64,000 nucleotides of DNA. Source: Qipengyuania sphaerica (lineage in GTDB: Bacteria; Pseudomonadota; Alphaproteobacteria; Sphingomonadales; Sphingomonadaceae). The DNA lies in assembly GCF_019711595.1 (NCBI RefSeq), contig NZ_JAIGNR010000002.1, forward strand, positions 124,001-188,000, in the 5' to 3' direction. Below, one piece after another: positions 1 through 8,783 of the stretch. The first letter of the stretch is position 1; every line of letters begins with the position of its first letter. Position numbers and translations under genes: made by a program. The notes beneath the pieces are model-generated. The model did not search any database. It was not told the DNA's origin and saw only the letters and a list, made by a program, of their open reading frames with translations.

Positions 1-573
1 GACGAAATCCTCTCCGAATTCCGCGCGAGCGAAGCCCTGCTCGAAGGCCATTTCCTGCTTTCCAGTGGCCGGCACAGCGGGCATTACCTGCAATGCGCAC
101 GGGTGCTCATGAACCCCGAGCGCGCCGGACGGCTGGCCTTCGCGCTGGCCCAGAAAATCCCGCGCGACATCCGCAGCCAGATCGATGTGGTGGTCAGCCC
201 GGCGATGGGCGGCATCATCATCGGCCAGGAAATGGGCCGCGCGCTGGGCAAGGACGCGATGTTCCTCGAACGCCCCGAGGGCGAGTTTCACCTGCGCCGA
301 GGCTTCAGACTCGAACCGGGCGCAAAGGTGCTGATGGTGGAAGACGTGGTCACCACCGGCCTCTCCAGCCGCGAAGCAATTGCCGCCGTTGGCCGCGAGG
401 GCGGAGAGGTTATCGCCGAAGTCTCGCTGGTGGATCGCAGCAATGGCGAAGCAGACCTTGGAGTGCCGTTCTTCCCGCTGATCGACATCAACTTCCCTAC
501 CTATGCCGAAGGAGAGGTCCCGGCGGAATTGGCAGCGATCGAGATCACGAAGCCCGGGAGCCGCAAGGCGTGA
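1..573 (+). CDS. pyrE: Orotate phosphoribosyltransferase, 5' end missing
   Basis: The reading frame is open from the first base, so the start lies just upstream of the window; 190 residues are visible, which is nearly the whole protein for this family. PyrE transfers the phosphoribosyl group of PRPP to orotate, giving orotidine 5'-monophosphate in pyrimidine synthesis. The PRPP-binding loop is clear ([14 protein letters not shown], at 331-372), preceded by the conserved [12 protein letters not shown] segment. The stop TGA at 571-573 overlaps the GTG start of the next gene, so the two are probably translationally coupled at the head of a long forward operon. Confidence 0.95.
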   Translation, partial: DEILSEFRASEALLEGHFLLSSGRHSGHYLQCARVLMNPERAGRLAFALAQKIPRDIRSQIDVVVSPAMGGIIIGQEMGRALGKDAMFLERPEGEFHLRRGFRLEPGAKVLMVEDVVTTGLSSREAIAAVGREGGEVIAEVSLVDRSNGEADLGVPFFPLIDINFPTYAEGEVPAELAAIEITKPGSRKA

Positions 574-1625
574 AGCAATTCCTGGCGATCGCTGCTTGTG
601 CCGCACTCGCTGGCTGCGCGACGACGCCCCTGCCTGATCCGGTGGATAGCCCGGCGCCAGCACGAGGCCTCGCCCGTGTCGCGCAGGTGCTCGATCTTGC
701 GGATTTTCACGGCGAGGCCCTTGTCTCTCCCGCTCCGGGCACGATCCACCGCGTGGCGCATGACGACTTCCCGCAAGGGACCGCCTGGCCCTGGGGTTCG
801 GTGACCAAGCAGGTCATGGCGGTGGTCACCTTGCAGCAGGTGGCGGAAGGCAAGACGGCGCTCGATACGAAAATCGCGACATTGCTTCCCCCGTTCGCAC
901 AAAGCGAGGCGACGGTTCTCGACCTCCTGACCCATCGTTCCGGTTTCGCAAATCCAGACGACAGACCGGCAACACCGAGCGGTTTTCCCGCTTTCTACGG
1001 CCCGGAAGGGCAGCTCGATGACGGCACCTGCCAGCTCAATTACGGCCCCGTCGTTACCGAAGGCTACGTCTACAACAATTGCGATTACATCGTTCTCGGT
1101 GCCTTCCTGCAACGAGCGGCCGGGGAATCGCTCGATGCTCTGATTTCCGAACGTATCGGCAAACCCTCCGGCTGGGAAAACACGAGCCTTCTCGGCGCGG
1201 AAGACACGCGACCCTTTGCCGCTGCAGAACCGCTCTACGATCGCGTGCTGCCCCGGTATCGGGGCGCGGGCGCATTGGTGGGTCCGCTCGAAGACATGGT
1301 GCGGTTCGACAGGGCCCTGCTGTCCGGCCTGCTTCTCGATGCGCAAAGTCGCGAGCGCCTTTGGCGCGGCGATCCCGCGCTGGGCTACATGGCGCTGGGT
1401 CAGTGGTCGTTCGAGGCGCCGATTCGCGGTTGCGAGCGGCCTGTTCGCATTATCGAGCGGCGCGGAGCGATCGGGAAATACCAAGTCCGCAATATCATTC
1501 TGCCACAGAAGGATATCGTCATCGCAATGGCTACCGATCGGGGCGAAAAAGACTACAGTTTCGGCGAAATCTGGACAGGCAGCGGCGTCACGCACGATGT
1601 CCTGAGCGCGGTAGCCTGCACATGA
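570..1625 (+). CDS. Beta-lactamase-family serine hydrolase, lipoprotein
   Basis: A 351-residue protein starting at GTG 570, overlapping the pyrE stop. The N-terminus is a lipoprotein signal peptide with lipobox LAGC and the acylated Cys at residue 16. The class C beta-lactamase/DD-peptidase fold is indicated by the S-x-x-K motif SVTK with Ser77 and Lys80, LLTHRSG after it, and Y-x-N (Tyr168, Asn170). The family includes esterases and peptidases, so the substrate is not predictable; true beta-lactamase activity is only one possibility. Its position between pyrE and pdxJ, in overlapping frames, suggests cotranscription rather than a shared pathway. The stop TGA overlaps the pdxJ ATG. Confidence 0.85.
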   Translation: MKQFLAIAACAALAGCATTPLPDPVDSPAPARGLARVAQVLDLADFHGEALVSPAPGTIHRVAHDDFPQGTAWPWGSVTKQVMAVVTLQQVAEGKTALDTKIATLLPPFAQSEATVLDLLTHRSGFANPDDRPATPSGFPAFYGPEGQLDDGTCQLNYGPVVTEGYVYNNCDYIVLGAFLQRAAGESLDALISERIGKPSGWENTSLLGAEDTRPFAAAEPLYDRVLPRYRGAGALVGPLEDMVRFDRALLSGLLLDAQSRERLWRGDPALGYMALGQWSFEAPIRGCERPVRIIERRGAIGKYQVRNIILPQKDIVIAMATDRGEKDYSFGEIWTGSGVTHDVLSAVACT

Positions 1626-2362
1626 CCAATTCGCTCCGCCTTGGCGTGAATATCGACCACGTCGCTACCATCCGCAATGCGCGCGGGGGCGACCATCCCG
1701 ATCCGGTGCGGGCGGCGGAAATCGTGGCGAGGGTCGGTGGCGACGGGATCACGGCTCACCTTCGCGAAGACCGGAGGCATATCCGTGACGCGGATCTTCG
1801 GCGCATCCAGGAAGCGACCGACCTGCCGCTCAACCTCGAGATGGCGGCGACCGAGGAGATGCTCGAGATCGCGCTCAGGCACATGCCGCATGCCGCATGC
1901 ATCGTGCCGGAAAAGCGCGAGGAGCGGACCACCGAAGGCGGGCTCGACGCCGCCGGCCAGCACAATACGCTCGCGCCGATCGTCTGGAAGCTGAAGGACA
2001 AGGGCATCCGCGTCTCGCTCTTCATCGAGGCGAGCGAATTGCAACTGGATGCCGCATTGAAGCTCGGCGTGCCCGTGGTGGAATTCCACACCGGCGAATA
2101 TGCGCATGCTCATCTTGAAGGGGACAGCGAGAAGACCGCTCGCGAGCTGAAGCGCATTGCCGACATGGCCGCACTCGCCGCCAAGAACGGGATCGAACCG
2201 CATGCCGGCCACGGCCTGACTTACGAAAATGTCCAGCCCATCGCCGCCATCCCGCAGCTGGCCGAACTCAATATCGGCCATTACCTCGTCGGCGAGGCCG
2301 TTTTCGTCGGGCTGGAGAACGCGGTGAGGCAGATGCGCGAACTGATGGACGAGGCTCGATGA
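1622..2362 (+). CDS. pdxJ: Pyridoxine 5'-phosphate synthase
   Basis: A 246-residue protein, typical of PdxJ, which condenses 1-deoxy-D-xylulose 5-phosphate with 3-amino-2-oxopropyl phosphate to pyridoxine 5'-phosphate, the last ring-closing step of DXP-dependent vitamin B6 synthesis. Family hallmarks are [17 protein letters not shown] near the N-terminus, the [12 protein letters not shown] segment around residue 45, and [12 protein letters not shown] in the C-terminal third. ATG 1622 overlaps the previous stop. pdxJ followed closely by acpS is a conserved proteobacterial arrangement, here with a small membrane protein gene between them. Confidence 0.97.
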   Translation: MTNSLRLGVNIDHVATIRNARGGDHPDPVRAAEIVARVGGDGITAHLREDRRHIRDADLRRIQEATDLPLNLEMAATEEMLEIALRHMPHAACIVPEKREERTTEGGLDAAGQHNTLAPIVWKLKDKGIRVSLFIEASELQLDAALKLGVPVVEFHTGEYAHAHLEGDSEKTARELKRIADMAALAAKNGIEPHAGHGLTYENVQPIAAIPQLAELNIGHYLVGEAVFVGLENAVRQMRELMDEAR

Positions 2363-2631
2363 GCCAGGCATCTGCCACCCGTGCCGACACGCTGTGGGCC
2401 GTTGCCGCAGTGGTCCCGTTCCTGCTGAGTATTGCCCTGCTTGCCTATACGCTCGCGCAGCAGGTCGCTTTCGCCTTCGCGATCGCATGGCCGGTCCTTC
2501 AGGTAATCGGCTATTGGGGTTCACTCAAGCGATCCGGCGGGGCCGTAAATCATCCGCTGGTCATAACGCAGGTGGTGCTGCACTGGCTCGTGCTGGTGCT
2601 GCTGATTGCACTTTGGATGAGGGTCTCATGA
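2359..2631 (+). CDS. Small three-helix membrane protein, function unknown
   Basis: A 90-residue hydrophobic protein with three likely membrane segments at about residues 12-33, 36-52 and 68-87, separated by a short basic loop (GSLKRSGG). ATG 2359 overlaps the pdxJ stop and its own stop TGA overlaps the acpS ATG, so it is embedded in the operon and almost certainly translated. I recognise no named family. A role linked to acpS/lepB, that is to envelope or lipid synthesis, would be guesswork from position only. Confidence 0.75.
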   Translation: MSQASATRADTLWAVAAVVPFLLSIALLAYTLAQQVAFAFAIAWPVLQVIGYWGSLKRSGGAVNHPLVITQVVLHWLVLVLLIALWMRVS

Positions 2632-3029
2632 TCATCGGAATGGGCAACGATCTTACCAATATGGACCGCATCGCCAATTCGCTAGAGCGGTGGGGCGAGA
2701 AGTTCGAGCGCCGCTGCTTCACCGAAATCGAGCGCGAAAAGGCGGCCAGACGCCCCTTCACCCGCGTCGGCACCTTCGCCAAGCGCTGGGCCGCCAAGGA
2801 GGCCTTCGCCAAGGCGGTCGGCACCGGTTTCTCGCGCGGCGTGTTCCACAGGGATATCGGCGTTGTGAATGCGCGTTCCGGCGCGCCCACGCTCCACCTG
2901 ACAGGCGGCGCTGCACTAAGGCTTGCCGAAATGATGCCGCACGGCCATGAGGCGCGCATTCATCTCACCCTCACCGACGACCATCCATGGGCGCAGGCAT
3001 TCGTGATTATCGAGGCCTTCCCCGAATGA
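2628..3029 (+). CDS. acpS: Holo-[acyl carrier protein] synthase
   Basis: A 133-residue 4'-phosphopantetheinyl transferase that moves the phosphopantetheine arm of CoA to a serine of acyl carrier protein. Diagnostic are [15 protein letters not shown] at the N-terminus, with the Mg-binding Asp, and [18 protein letters not shown] with the conserved W-A-A-K-E-A core around residues 55-60. ATG 2628 overlaps the upstream TGA and the stop overlaps the lepB ATG. Length matches the family. Confidence 0.96.
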   Translation: MIIGMGNDLTNMDRIANSLERWGEKFERRCFTEIEREKAARRPFTRVGTFAKRWAAKEAFAKAVGTGFSRGVFHRDIGVVNARSGAPTLHLTGGAALRLAEMMPHGHEARIHLTLTDDHPWAQAFVIIEAFPE

Positions 3030-3901
3030 GTGCAGATCTTGCCGACGTGACCGACCACATCAAGAAGAAGAAAAAAGACGACAAGAAGGTCGATTGGGTC
3101 GCGGAAATCCGCGGTCTAGGACTGATGCTGCTGGCGGTTTTCGCCTTTCACAGCTTCATCGCCAAGCCTTTCTACATCCCTTCGGAATCGATGCTGCCCA
3201 ACATGCTGGTCGGCGACCGGCTGGTGGTGAGCAAATATCCCTATGGCTGGAACTGGTCCTCGGTCAGCTTCCACCTCGCCCCTCGCGGCGACTGGCGGCT
3301 ATTCGGATCGACGCCCGAATATGGCGATATCGTCATCCCCGTCCATCCCGAACGCGACGAAGATTACATCAAGCGCGTCGTTGCCCGCCCGGGTGACCGG
3401 ATCGCAGTGCGCGACGGGCAGATCATCCTCAACGGCAAGCCCGTGCCGCAGGAAGCCGAGCCCGCGCTCGACTTGCCGGTGGACGAGAATTCACGGTGTT
3501 ATGGCTTCGGCGACCCGACCTTCCTCGTCACCGACGAGACAGGAAAGAACGTGTGCCGCGTGCCCGTATATCGCGAGACTCTGCCCAACGGCGCGACCTA
3601 TTTGGTCATCGACCACCTGAACCAGCCGCTCGACAATTTCCCCGAGATCACCGTCCCGGACGATGCGGTTTTCGTGATGGGCGACAACCGCGACCATTCG
3701 GCCGACAGTCGCGAACTCAATTCCTCGCGCGGCCTGCTCGGCCCCGTCCCGCTGGAGAATGTCGGCGGGCGCGCGGAGTTCATCACTTTCTCCCTCGATG
3801 GAACCACTACGCTCAATCCGGTTTCATGGTTTACCAGCTTGCGTGAAGGTCGCGCGTGGACCACGCTCAGGCCCGCAATCACAGGGGACAATGCGGAATG
3901 A
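3026..3901 (+). CDS. lepB: Signal peptidase I
   Basis: A 291-residue membrane-anchored serine/lysine protease that cleaves Sec and Tat signal peptides on the periplasmic side. After a very basic cytoplasmic start (residues 12-21 rich in Lys) there is one membrane segment at about 28-46, then PSESMLPN with the catalytic Ser55, [12 protein letters not shown] with catalytic Lys116, and [14 protein letters not shown]. Start ATG 3026 overlaps the acpS stop. The acpS-lepB pair is common in alphaproteobacteria. Confidence 0.96.
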   Translation: MSADLADVTDHIKKKKKDDKKVDWVAEIRGLGLMLLAVFAFHSFIAKPFYIPSESMLPNMLVGDRLVVSKYPYGWNWSSVSFHLAPRGDWRLFGSTPEYGDIVIPVHPERDEDYIKRVVARPGDRIAVRDGQIILNGKPVPQEAEPALDLPVDENSRCYGFGDPTFLVTDETGKNVCRVPVYRETLPNGATYLVIDHLNQPLDNFPEITVPDDAVFVMGDNRDHSADSRELNSSRGLLGPVPLENVGGRAEFITFSLDGTTTLNPVSWFTSLREGRAWTTLRPAITGDNAE

Positions 3902-5043
3902 CAGATAGTTCGTCGGGTAAGCAGGACGATCCCGTCAGCGGAAACGATCTCGCCTATCACGACGATCCGGGGGCCAGCCCGACCTATATAAGCAACGCCA
4001 AGCTGCGCTTCGAGGCAGGGCGGGCGCTGGTGTGGGGCCTTGTCATCGGCCTGATCTGGCTGACGGTACATATCTCGCATTCACTGCTCGTCATCTTCGG
4101 CGCGCTGGTCTTTGCCTGCATGGTCGACGGCGGCGCACGGCTGCTCGGCAAGGCGCTTCCGATCGGGCGCGGACTGCGTGTGGCGGTCGTTCTCCTGCTT
4201 GTGACGGCGTTCTTCATCTGGCTGGGATATTTCGCCGGCTCCCAGATCTCACAGCAGGCGGCTGAATTTCCTGCCATCATCAAGGAGCAGATCGCCCGCC
4301 TGATCACATTCCTGCAAGGCCAGGGCTTCGCGATCTCGACGGCCGATATAGAGAACTTCGCTGGCAGCATGGCGAGCGGTGTCGGGACAGTAACCAAGGC
4401 CATTGGCGGGATTTTCGGCGGACTTACTACCCTGCTGCTGATCATCATTATCGGGATTTACTTCGCCATCGATCCGCGGCTGTACGAGCGCGGCGTGGCG
4501 TGGATGGTACCCAACAAGGAGCGCAGCGCTTTCTACGATACGCTGAGCCACCAGGCCTACACGCTGCGCCGCCTGATGGCGGGCCGCCTCGTCGGCATGG
4601 CGTTCGAAGGCTTCTTCACCTGGGTTATGCTCGCATTCGGCGGCATGCTGATCGGCATCGATCCGGTACCGATGGCAGCACTGCTGGGGCTGCTGACCGG
4701 CCTCCTCGCCTTCATCCCCAATATCGGCGCTATCATTTCGGGCGTGCTGATGGTGCTGGTCGGCTTTTCCGGAGGAACCGACATGGGTCTCTACACGATC
4801 TTCGTCTATTTCCTCGTCCAGAATTTCGACGGCTATGTGCTCGTGCCTCTGATCGCCAAGAAGACGGTCGATCTCGCTCCGGCACTGGTGCTCTCGGCCC
4901 AGCTTATTTTCGGCGTGCTGTTCGGCCTCCTTGGCCTCGCCCTCGCCGACCCGCTCCTTGCGATGATCAAGGTTGCGCTCGAGCGCCGGAGCGCGCGCCG
5001 CAAGGGCGAAGTCGAGCCTGTCGAAGCCCCGGAGCCTGCCTGA
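3898..5043 (+). CDS. AI-2E family transporter (PerM-like permease)
   Basis: A 381-residue polytopic membrane protein with a hydrophilic N-terminal tail of about 45 residues and roughly eight hydrophobic segments. The C-terminal half has the family-typical run LLGLLTGLLAFIPNIGAIIS followed by LVQNFDGYVLVPLIAKKTV. Members of this family (PF01594) have been linked to AI-2 export or to Na+/H+ exchange; which applies here cannot be told. ATG 3898 overlaps the lepB stop; the stop is directly followed by the next ATG without spacing. Confidence 0.88.
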   Translation: MTDSSSGKQDDPVSGNDLAYHDDPGASPTYISNAKLRFEAGRALVWGLVIGLIWLTVHISHSLLVIFGALVFACMVDGGARLLGKALPIGRGLRVAVVLLLVTAFFIWLGYFAGSQISQQAAEFPAIIKEQIARLITFLQGQGFAISTADIENFAGSMASGVGTVTKAIGGIFGGLTTLLLIIIIGIYFAIDPRLYERGVAWMVPNKERSAFYDTLSHQAYTLRRLMAGRLVGMAFEGFFTWVMLAFGGMLIGIDPVPMAALLGLLTGLLAFIPNIGAIISGVLMVLVGFSGGTDMGLYTIFVYFLVQNFDGYVLVPLIAKKTVDLAPALVLSAQLIFGVLFGLLGLALADPLLAMIKVALERRSARRKGEVEPVEAPEPA

Positions 5044-6300
5044 ATGGTCCGCAAATTCCTCTATGTCGTCGCATTCGTGATAGTCGTCTTCATCGTCGGC
5101 GCGATTGCCCTGTCGATCTGGTCGCGAGAGGCCACCGAGATCGCATTCGTCCCGCGCGGCGAATTCGTCGAGCAGGAAGCGCTCGCCGCCAATGCCTATG
5201 AAGACCCGGACATGTGGTATTCGCGCCCCGGCCTCGGCATCGACGATCCGTCGCGTTACCAGCCCGCCGTGGCTCAGCCTGCGGTCGACCCGGCCGAGCA
5301 GGCACCTTCGCCCGATGCCCCTGCCGCCGAACAGAGCCTCGACGAGCCGGGCGCGATGGCAACCTCCGGATCTGTGGCAGGCGAGGCGGCCGAGGCTTCG
5401 GAAGTCCCGAGCTTTGCGGTGTTCTTCGTCCCCCCCACCAGCTTCCTCAAGGCAGGCGGCACGGCGTGGAACGCCACGCTGGACGACGCCACCACCAACA
5501 GCCGCGCGCGTACTTTCCTGCGCGGCCTTGCCAGCCCATTCAACCGGGCGGATGAAATCTGGGCCCCAAAGTATCGCCAGGCTGCGGCAGGTGCATTCCT
5601 GACCAACAAACCCGAAGCCCAGCAGGCGATCGACGCGGCCTATGCCGATGTGACGCAGGCCTTCGACTATTTCCTCGAGAGCGTGGACGAGGACAAGCCC
5701 ATCGTCCTTGCCGGACATAGCCAGGGATCGATCCACGTTTTGCGGCTGCTGATGGAGCATGCCTCGGAACAGGGGATGATCGACCGCGTGGTGGCAGTCT
5801 ACGCCATCGGCTGGCCCATTTCGATGGAGCACGACCTGCCTGCCCTGCCCCTGCCCGCCTGCGCCTCGGCCGATCAGACCGGCTGCATCATCGCCTATTC
5901 CGCATTCTCCGACGATGGCGATCCCGACTTCCTCAAGCGCCGCTATGAAGCAACGCCCGGGTTCGATGGCGAGCCGCGCGGCGAAGGGCCGATCCTGTGC
6001 GTCAACCCTCTCACCGGCGGAACCGGCGGAGAGGCCCCTGCATCCGCCAATCTCGGCACGCTCAAGCCCAGCGCAGACCTCAGCTCGGGCGAACTTATCG
6101 CGGGTGCCGTCCCTGCACGCTGCGACGAGCGCGGGCTTCTGCTGATCGGAGACCCGCCGGAAATGGGCGAAGGCGTGCTGCCGGGCGGCAATTTCCACGT
6201 CTACGACATCCCGCTGTTCTGGAAGAACCTGCAGGAAGACGTGATTGCCCGCGCCCGCGCACATACTGTCCGCGCGTTCGAGGCGCGCACCTCATCGTAA
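5044..6300 (+). CDS. DUF3089 alpha/beta-hydrolase-like protein
   Basis: A 418-residue protein with an N-terminal hydrophobic anchor or signal (residues 4-27), an Ala/Pro/Glu-rich linker at about 70-120, and a hydrolase domain with the nucleophile elbow GHSQG (Ser226). It fits DUF3089, a family of predicted lysophospholipase-like esterases typical of sphingomonads. The linker and anchor suggest a membrane-tethered periplasmic enzyme. It begins at the base after the upstream stop. The true substrate is unknown. Confidence 0.82.
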   Translation: MVRKFLYVVAFVIVVFIVGAIALSIWSREATEIAFVPRGEFVEQEALAANAYEDPDMWYSRPGLGIDDPSRYQPAVAQPAVDPAEQAPSPDAPAAEQSLDEPGAMATSGSVAGEAAEASEVPSFAVFFVPPTSFLKAGGTAWNATLDDATTNSRARTFLRGLASPFNRADEIWAPKYRQAAAGAFLTNKPEAQQAIDAAYADVTQAFDYFLESVDEDKPIVLAGHSQGSIHVLRLLMEHASEQGMIDRVVAVYAIGWPISMEHDLPALPLPACASADQTGCIIAYSAFSDDGDPDFLKRRYEATPGFDGEPRGEGPILCVNPLTGGTGGEAPASANLGTLKPSADLSSGELIAGAVPARCDERGLLLIGDPPEMGEGVLPGGNFHVYDIPLFWKNLQEDVIARARAHTVRAFEARTSS

Positions 6301-6764
6301 CCGACAATGCCCTCGAATATGGCGACGCGCTGTCCGAAGGCGGCGCGCTGCTGGGCTTGGACCTCGGCACGAAGACAATCGGGGTTGCCACCTGCGACGC
6401 TGGCTGGCGCTATGCGACGGCAGGCAAGACGATCTCCCGCAGCAAGTACACCAAGGATGCAGGCAAACTACGCGAGATCGTGGACGAACGCGGCGTGAAG
6501 GGAATCGTGATCGGCCTTCCCCGCAACATGGACGGGACCGAGGGGCCACGCGCCCAGGCCAGCCGCGCCTACGCCAAGAATCTCGCGCAAACCTTCGATT
6601 TACCGGTGCTTTTATGGGACGAACGCTGGTCGACAAGCTCGGCCGAGAGCGCCATGATCGGCCAGGATATGAGCCGCGCAAAGCGAGCCGAAAAGATCGA
6701 CAGCCACGCGGCTGCGATCATCCTGCAGGGCGCTATCGATGCCCTTGCGGGAGGTGGGATTTAA
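6294..6764 (+). CDS. ruvX: Putative pre-16S rRNA nuclease / RuvX (YqgF), atypical start
   Basis: RNase H-like protein of about 156 residues. YqgF-family members mature the 5' end of 16S rRNA and resemble Holliday junction resolvases. Motifs: LLGLDLGTKTIG with the first catalytic Asp, GIVIGLPRNMDG with the central Gly-Leu-Pro, LLWDERWST, and IDSHAAAIILQ near the end. The start is unresolved: between the upstream stop (TAA 6298-6300) and the GLDLG motif the frame has no ATG or GTG, and the only TTG (6357) would remove the first beta strand. I placed the start at ATC 6294, overlapping the DUF3089 stop; CTG 6330 is another option. Confidence 0.9.
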   Translation: MVTDNALEYGDALSEGGALLGLDLGTKTIGVATCDAGWRYATAGKTISRSKYTKDAGKLREIVDERGVKGIVIGLPRNMDGTEGPRAQASRAYAKNLAQTFDLPVLLWDERWSTSSAESAMIGQDMSRAKRAEKIDSHAAAIILQGAIDALAGGGI

Positions 6765-6782
6765 AAGGGAGAGGGTCGCCCA

Positions 6783-6920
6783 ATGCTGAGTTTCCTGAAG
6801 GTTTTCGAGGCCGAGCGCGCCGATATCCGCGCAAGCTGGCTGCTTTCCGCCCTCTTCCGCATGGCTGCATTTGCCGCGATCGGGCTGCTCTTCATCCTGA
6901 CGATCTACGCGCTCTGGTAA
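6783..6920 (+). CDS. 45-residue single-pass membrane miniprotein
   Basis: A short frame with a strong Shine-Dalgarno (gggagaggg) ending about 7 bases before ATG 6783. It encodes a short amphipathic N-terminus (MLSFLKVFEAERADIRASW) and one membrane segment at about residues 20-43 ending in IYALW. It is the last gene of the forward operon, 18 bases after ruvX. No known family is recognised. The strong ribosome site and clean hydrophobic segment argue for real translation. Confidence 0.6.
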   Translation: MLSFLKVFEAERADIRASWLLSALFRMAAFAAIGLLFILTIYALW

Positions 6921-6924
6921 GTCA

Positions 6925-7815
6925 TCAGAGCGTCGCGCGGCGCATCGCGGCTTCCTTGGCGACCATCAGGCTGCCCGACAGCTCGGCCTCTCGCCACAGC
7001 GCATCGCGCGTGTCGCGATCCAGCAATCCGCTACGCGCCTCGTAACTGGCCAGCCGCATCCGGTCGCTGGGGTGTGCCTTGCCGGCCCATTCGGCGAATG
7101 CGATCGCCTGTTCGCCGCCCAGCCCAACGGCGCAGCGCATGAAGCATTCGGTGGAAGTCGGGTTCAGGATACCGGTCACCGCATTGCTATCGAGGTCGAA
7201 GCCGTACTGGTCGCACCAGCCCTGCGATTGGTCGATATGCATGATGTTGAGCGAGACCGACATCGAAGGCGGCGGCAGCTGCGAATGGATGTCGAGATTG
7301 GCGCGGTAGAGCATCATCTTGCCCTCGGCGAGATTCGTCCGCTCGACGAAGCGCAGATCCGCCACTTCGCCGCGCCAGCCACTCACGCTCTCGTAATCGT
7401 ATTCGTAATAGTCGCTGCCATAGCCCGGGCCGAAATAGCCCACCGTAAGGAAGTTGAAATTGTGGTCGTGCGGGACTTCGTAGACGAAGGCCTTGGCCCC
7501 GCTCGAGCGGAAGCAACTCTCGTCCTCGCTCGGCCAGATGTTGGCGCGCAGGAAGCTGTTGGTGCTGGCACGCGACAAGACGATCGATTGCGGACCGTAG
7601 GAACTTTCGAGACCGGTGTCGCGAAAGCGGCGCTCTAGCTGGTCGACCAGCATGTCACCGAGGAATTGCCGGTCGTTTGCGAGACGTTTCAGTGCGACCA
7701 CACCATTTTCGAGCGAAACCTCGTCCGAAGGATCGAATGGCGTGTCTTCAAGCATCGCCATGCAATCACCGATGCCGTGCGCAAGGGTTTCGACCGAAGT
7801 AATCAGGCGGGGCAT
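6925..7815 (-). CDS. Unknown protein with cupin-like H-x-H motif, cassette gene 3
   Basis: A 296-residue protein not assigned to a named family. N-terminal third is helical and acidic. The central part (about residues 85-210) looks like a beta-sandwich with PHDHNFNFLTVGYFGPGY, a Tyr/Glu/Asp-rich strand (YYEYDYESVSG) and, after LAEGKMMLYRANL, DIHSQLPPPSMSVSLNIM. The H-x-H followed by an acidic strand and a later His resembles the metal site of cupin dioxygenases (inference). The C-terminal about 80 residues look like short helical repeats. ATG 7815 has Shine-Dalgarno ggagag and overlaps the end of the upstream gene by 13 bases, so it is coupled to it. Confidence 0.7.
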   Translation of the reverse strand: MPRLITSVETLAHGIGDCMAMLEDTPFDPSDEVSLENGVVALKRLANDRQFLGDMLVDQLERRFRDTGLESSYGPQSIVLSRASTNSFLRANIWPSEDESCFRSSGAKAFVYEVPHDHNFNFLTVGYFGPGYGSDYYEYDYESVSGWRGEVADLRFVERTNLAEGKMMLYRANLDIHSQLPPPSMSVSLNIMHIDQSQGWCDQYGFDLDSNAVTGILNPTSTECFMRCAVGLGGEQAIAFAEWAGKAHPSDRMRLASYEARSGLLDRDTRDALWREAELSGSLMVAKEAAMRRATL

Positions 7816-8765
7816 GCTTCGCTCTCCAGTTGGGCGAGGACAGGATAGGCTTCCACGAGTTGCGCGCGCAAAGCTCCGGCTTGGGCGGCAAGCTCATCGG
7901 CCGGATCGGCGGCAATCCGCGACAGCACGCCAAAACCGGTCGCCGTGTCGAGCGCGAGGCATTCGCGCAGGGACTGCCAGCGGATATGCGCTCCGCCTTC
8001 CATGGCGAGTTCGGCGAGCAGCGGCGCGGCATCGCTCCGGCCCATGCGCCCGAGCAGCGCCATCGCCATTTCGCGCTGGCTTTCCTCGCGCGTCCCGCTG
8101 GCACTGTGCACCAGCCGACCGTCGGCAAGCGAGAATTGTCGCGTAGGCTGCGCGTTTTCGTCCGTCCGCGCGAGCCGCAGCATGACGAGCCGACCATGGA
8201 CCTGTTCGATGTATCGGACCTGTCGGCGCGCATCGCAGGACAGCGTTTCACCAGCCACCAACCGGCGCACTTGCTGGTCGAGCGCCGCCACGCCGTCGCG
8301 CTCCTCGAGCAATTCGGTGAAACGGAAATCGCCCGCCCCTTCGAGTACGATTTCATGGCAGTCGCTGCCCGAGAATGCGACCGTATCCGGTCTCTGCTCG
8401 AGCGCATCGTAAGTAAGCAGGGTTAAGGTTGCACGACCGGTACGGCCTAGCTGGATCATCGCCAGTCCGTTGGACTGCTGGTGGCGCATGGGGACCTGGC
8501 CGAGCGGATACCGTGCGAGCGCGGCGGTCATCGGTTCGAACAGGGCGTCGAGTATCGCGTATGCTTCTTCGCGGCTCGAAAGAAGGCGCGCCAGATCGGG
8601 GCAATCCCCAAGCGCCCTGCCCTGACCAAAGGCAGAAAGGTCTGCCCGCGCCTTTGCGAAGACACCATGGCGCCATTCGTCGCGAACCTTTTCCAGCGCC
8701 AGCTGCGCTTCACGCTGCGGGGAAAGATCTCCCCGCAGCGAAGCGATTTGCGGATCCATGCGCAT
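7803..8765 (-). CDS. Unknown protein, partner of the H-x-H protein, HEAT-like C-terminus
   Basis: A 320-residue protein, function unknown. It opens with a helical segment (SPQREAQLALEKVRDEW), continues into a predicted beta-rich core (residues about 100-225), and ends in helices resembling HEAT repeats (MAMALLGRMGRSDAAPLLAE onward). By eye the core follows the same order of strands as its downstream neighbour (YDAL..., HEIVLEGAGD, RRLVAGETLS, GRLVMLRLAR) but has no H-x-H. A second ATG lies two codons in (8759). It starts 18 bases after the small peptide gene and overlaps the next gene by 13 bases, so the three are one transcript. Confidence 0.68.
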   Translation of the reverse strand: MRMDPQIASLRGDLSPQREAQLALEKVRDEWRHGVFAKARADLSAFGQGRALGDCPDLARLLSSREEAYAILDALFEPMTAALARYPLGQVPMRHQQSNGLAMIQLGRTGRATLTLLTYDALEQRPDTVAFSGSDCHEIVLEGAGDFRFTELLEERDGVAALDQQVRRLVAGETLSCDARRQVRYIEQVHGRLVMLRLARTDENAQPTRQFSLADGRLVHSASGTREESQREMAMALLGRMGRSDAAPLLAELAMEGGAHIRWQSLRECLALDTATGFGVLSRIAADPADELAAQAGALRAQLVEAYPVLAQLESEACPA

Positions 8766-8783
8766 CGCTTTGAGCCTCTTCGA

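Noticed and set aside
4249-6264. A 671-codon open frame on the reverse strand opposite the permease and DUF3089 genes
   Set aside because: High-GC antisense shadow: low-complexity composition, no domain motifs, and it covers two clear overlapping forward genes.
6925-7815. The cassette H-x-H protein as a transposase or phage protein
   Set aside because: No DDE or recombinase motif, no inverted repeats around the cassette, and operon-like spacing with its partners.
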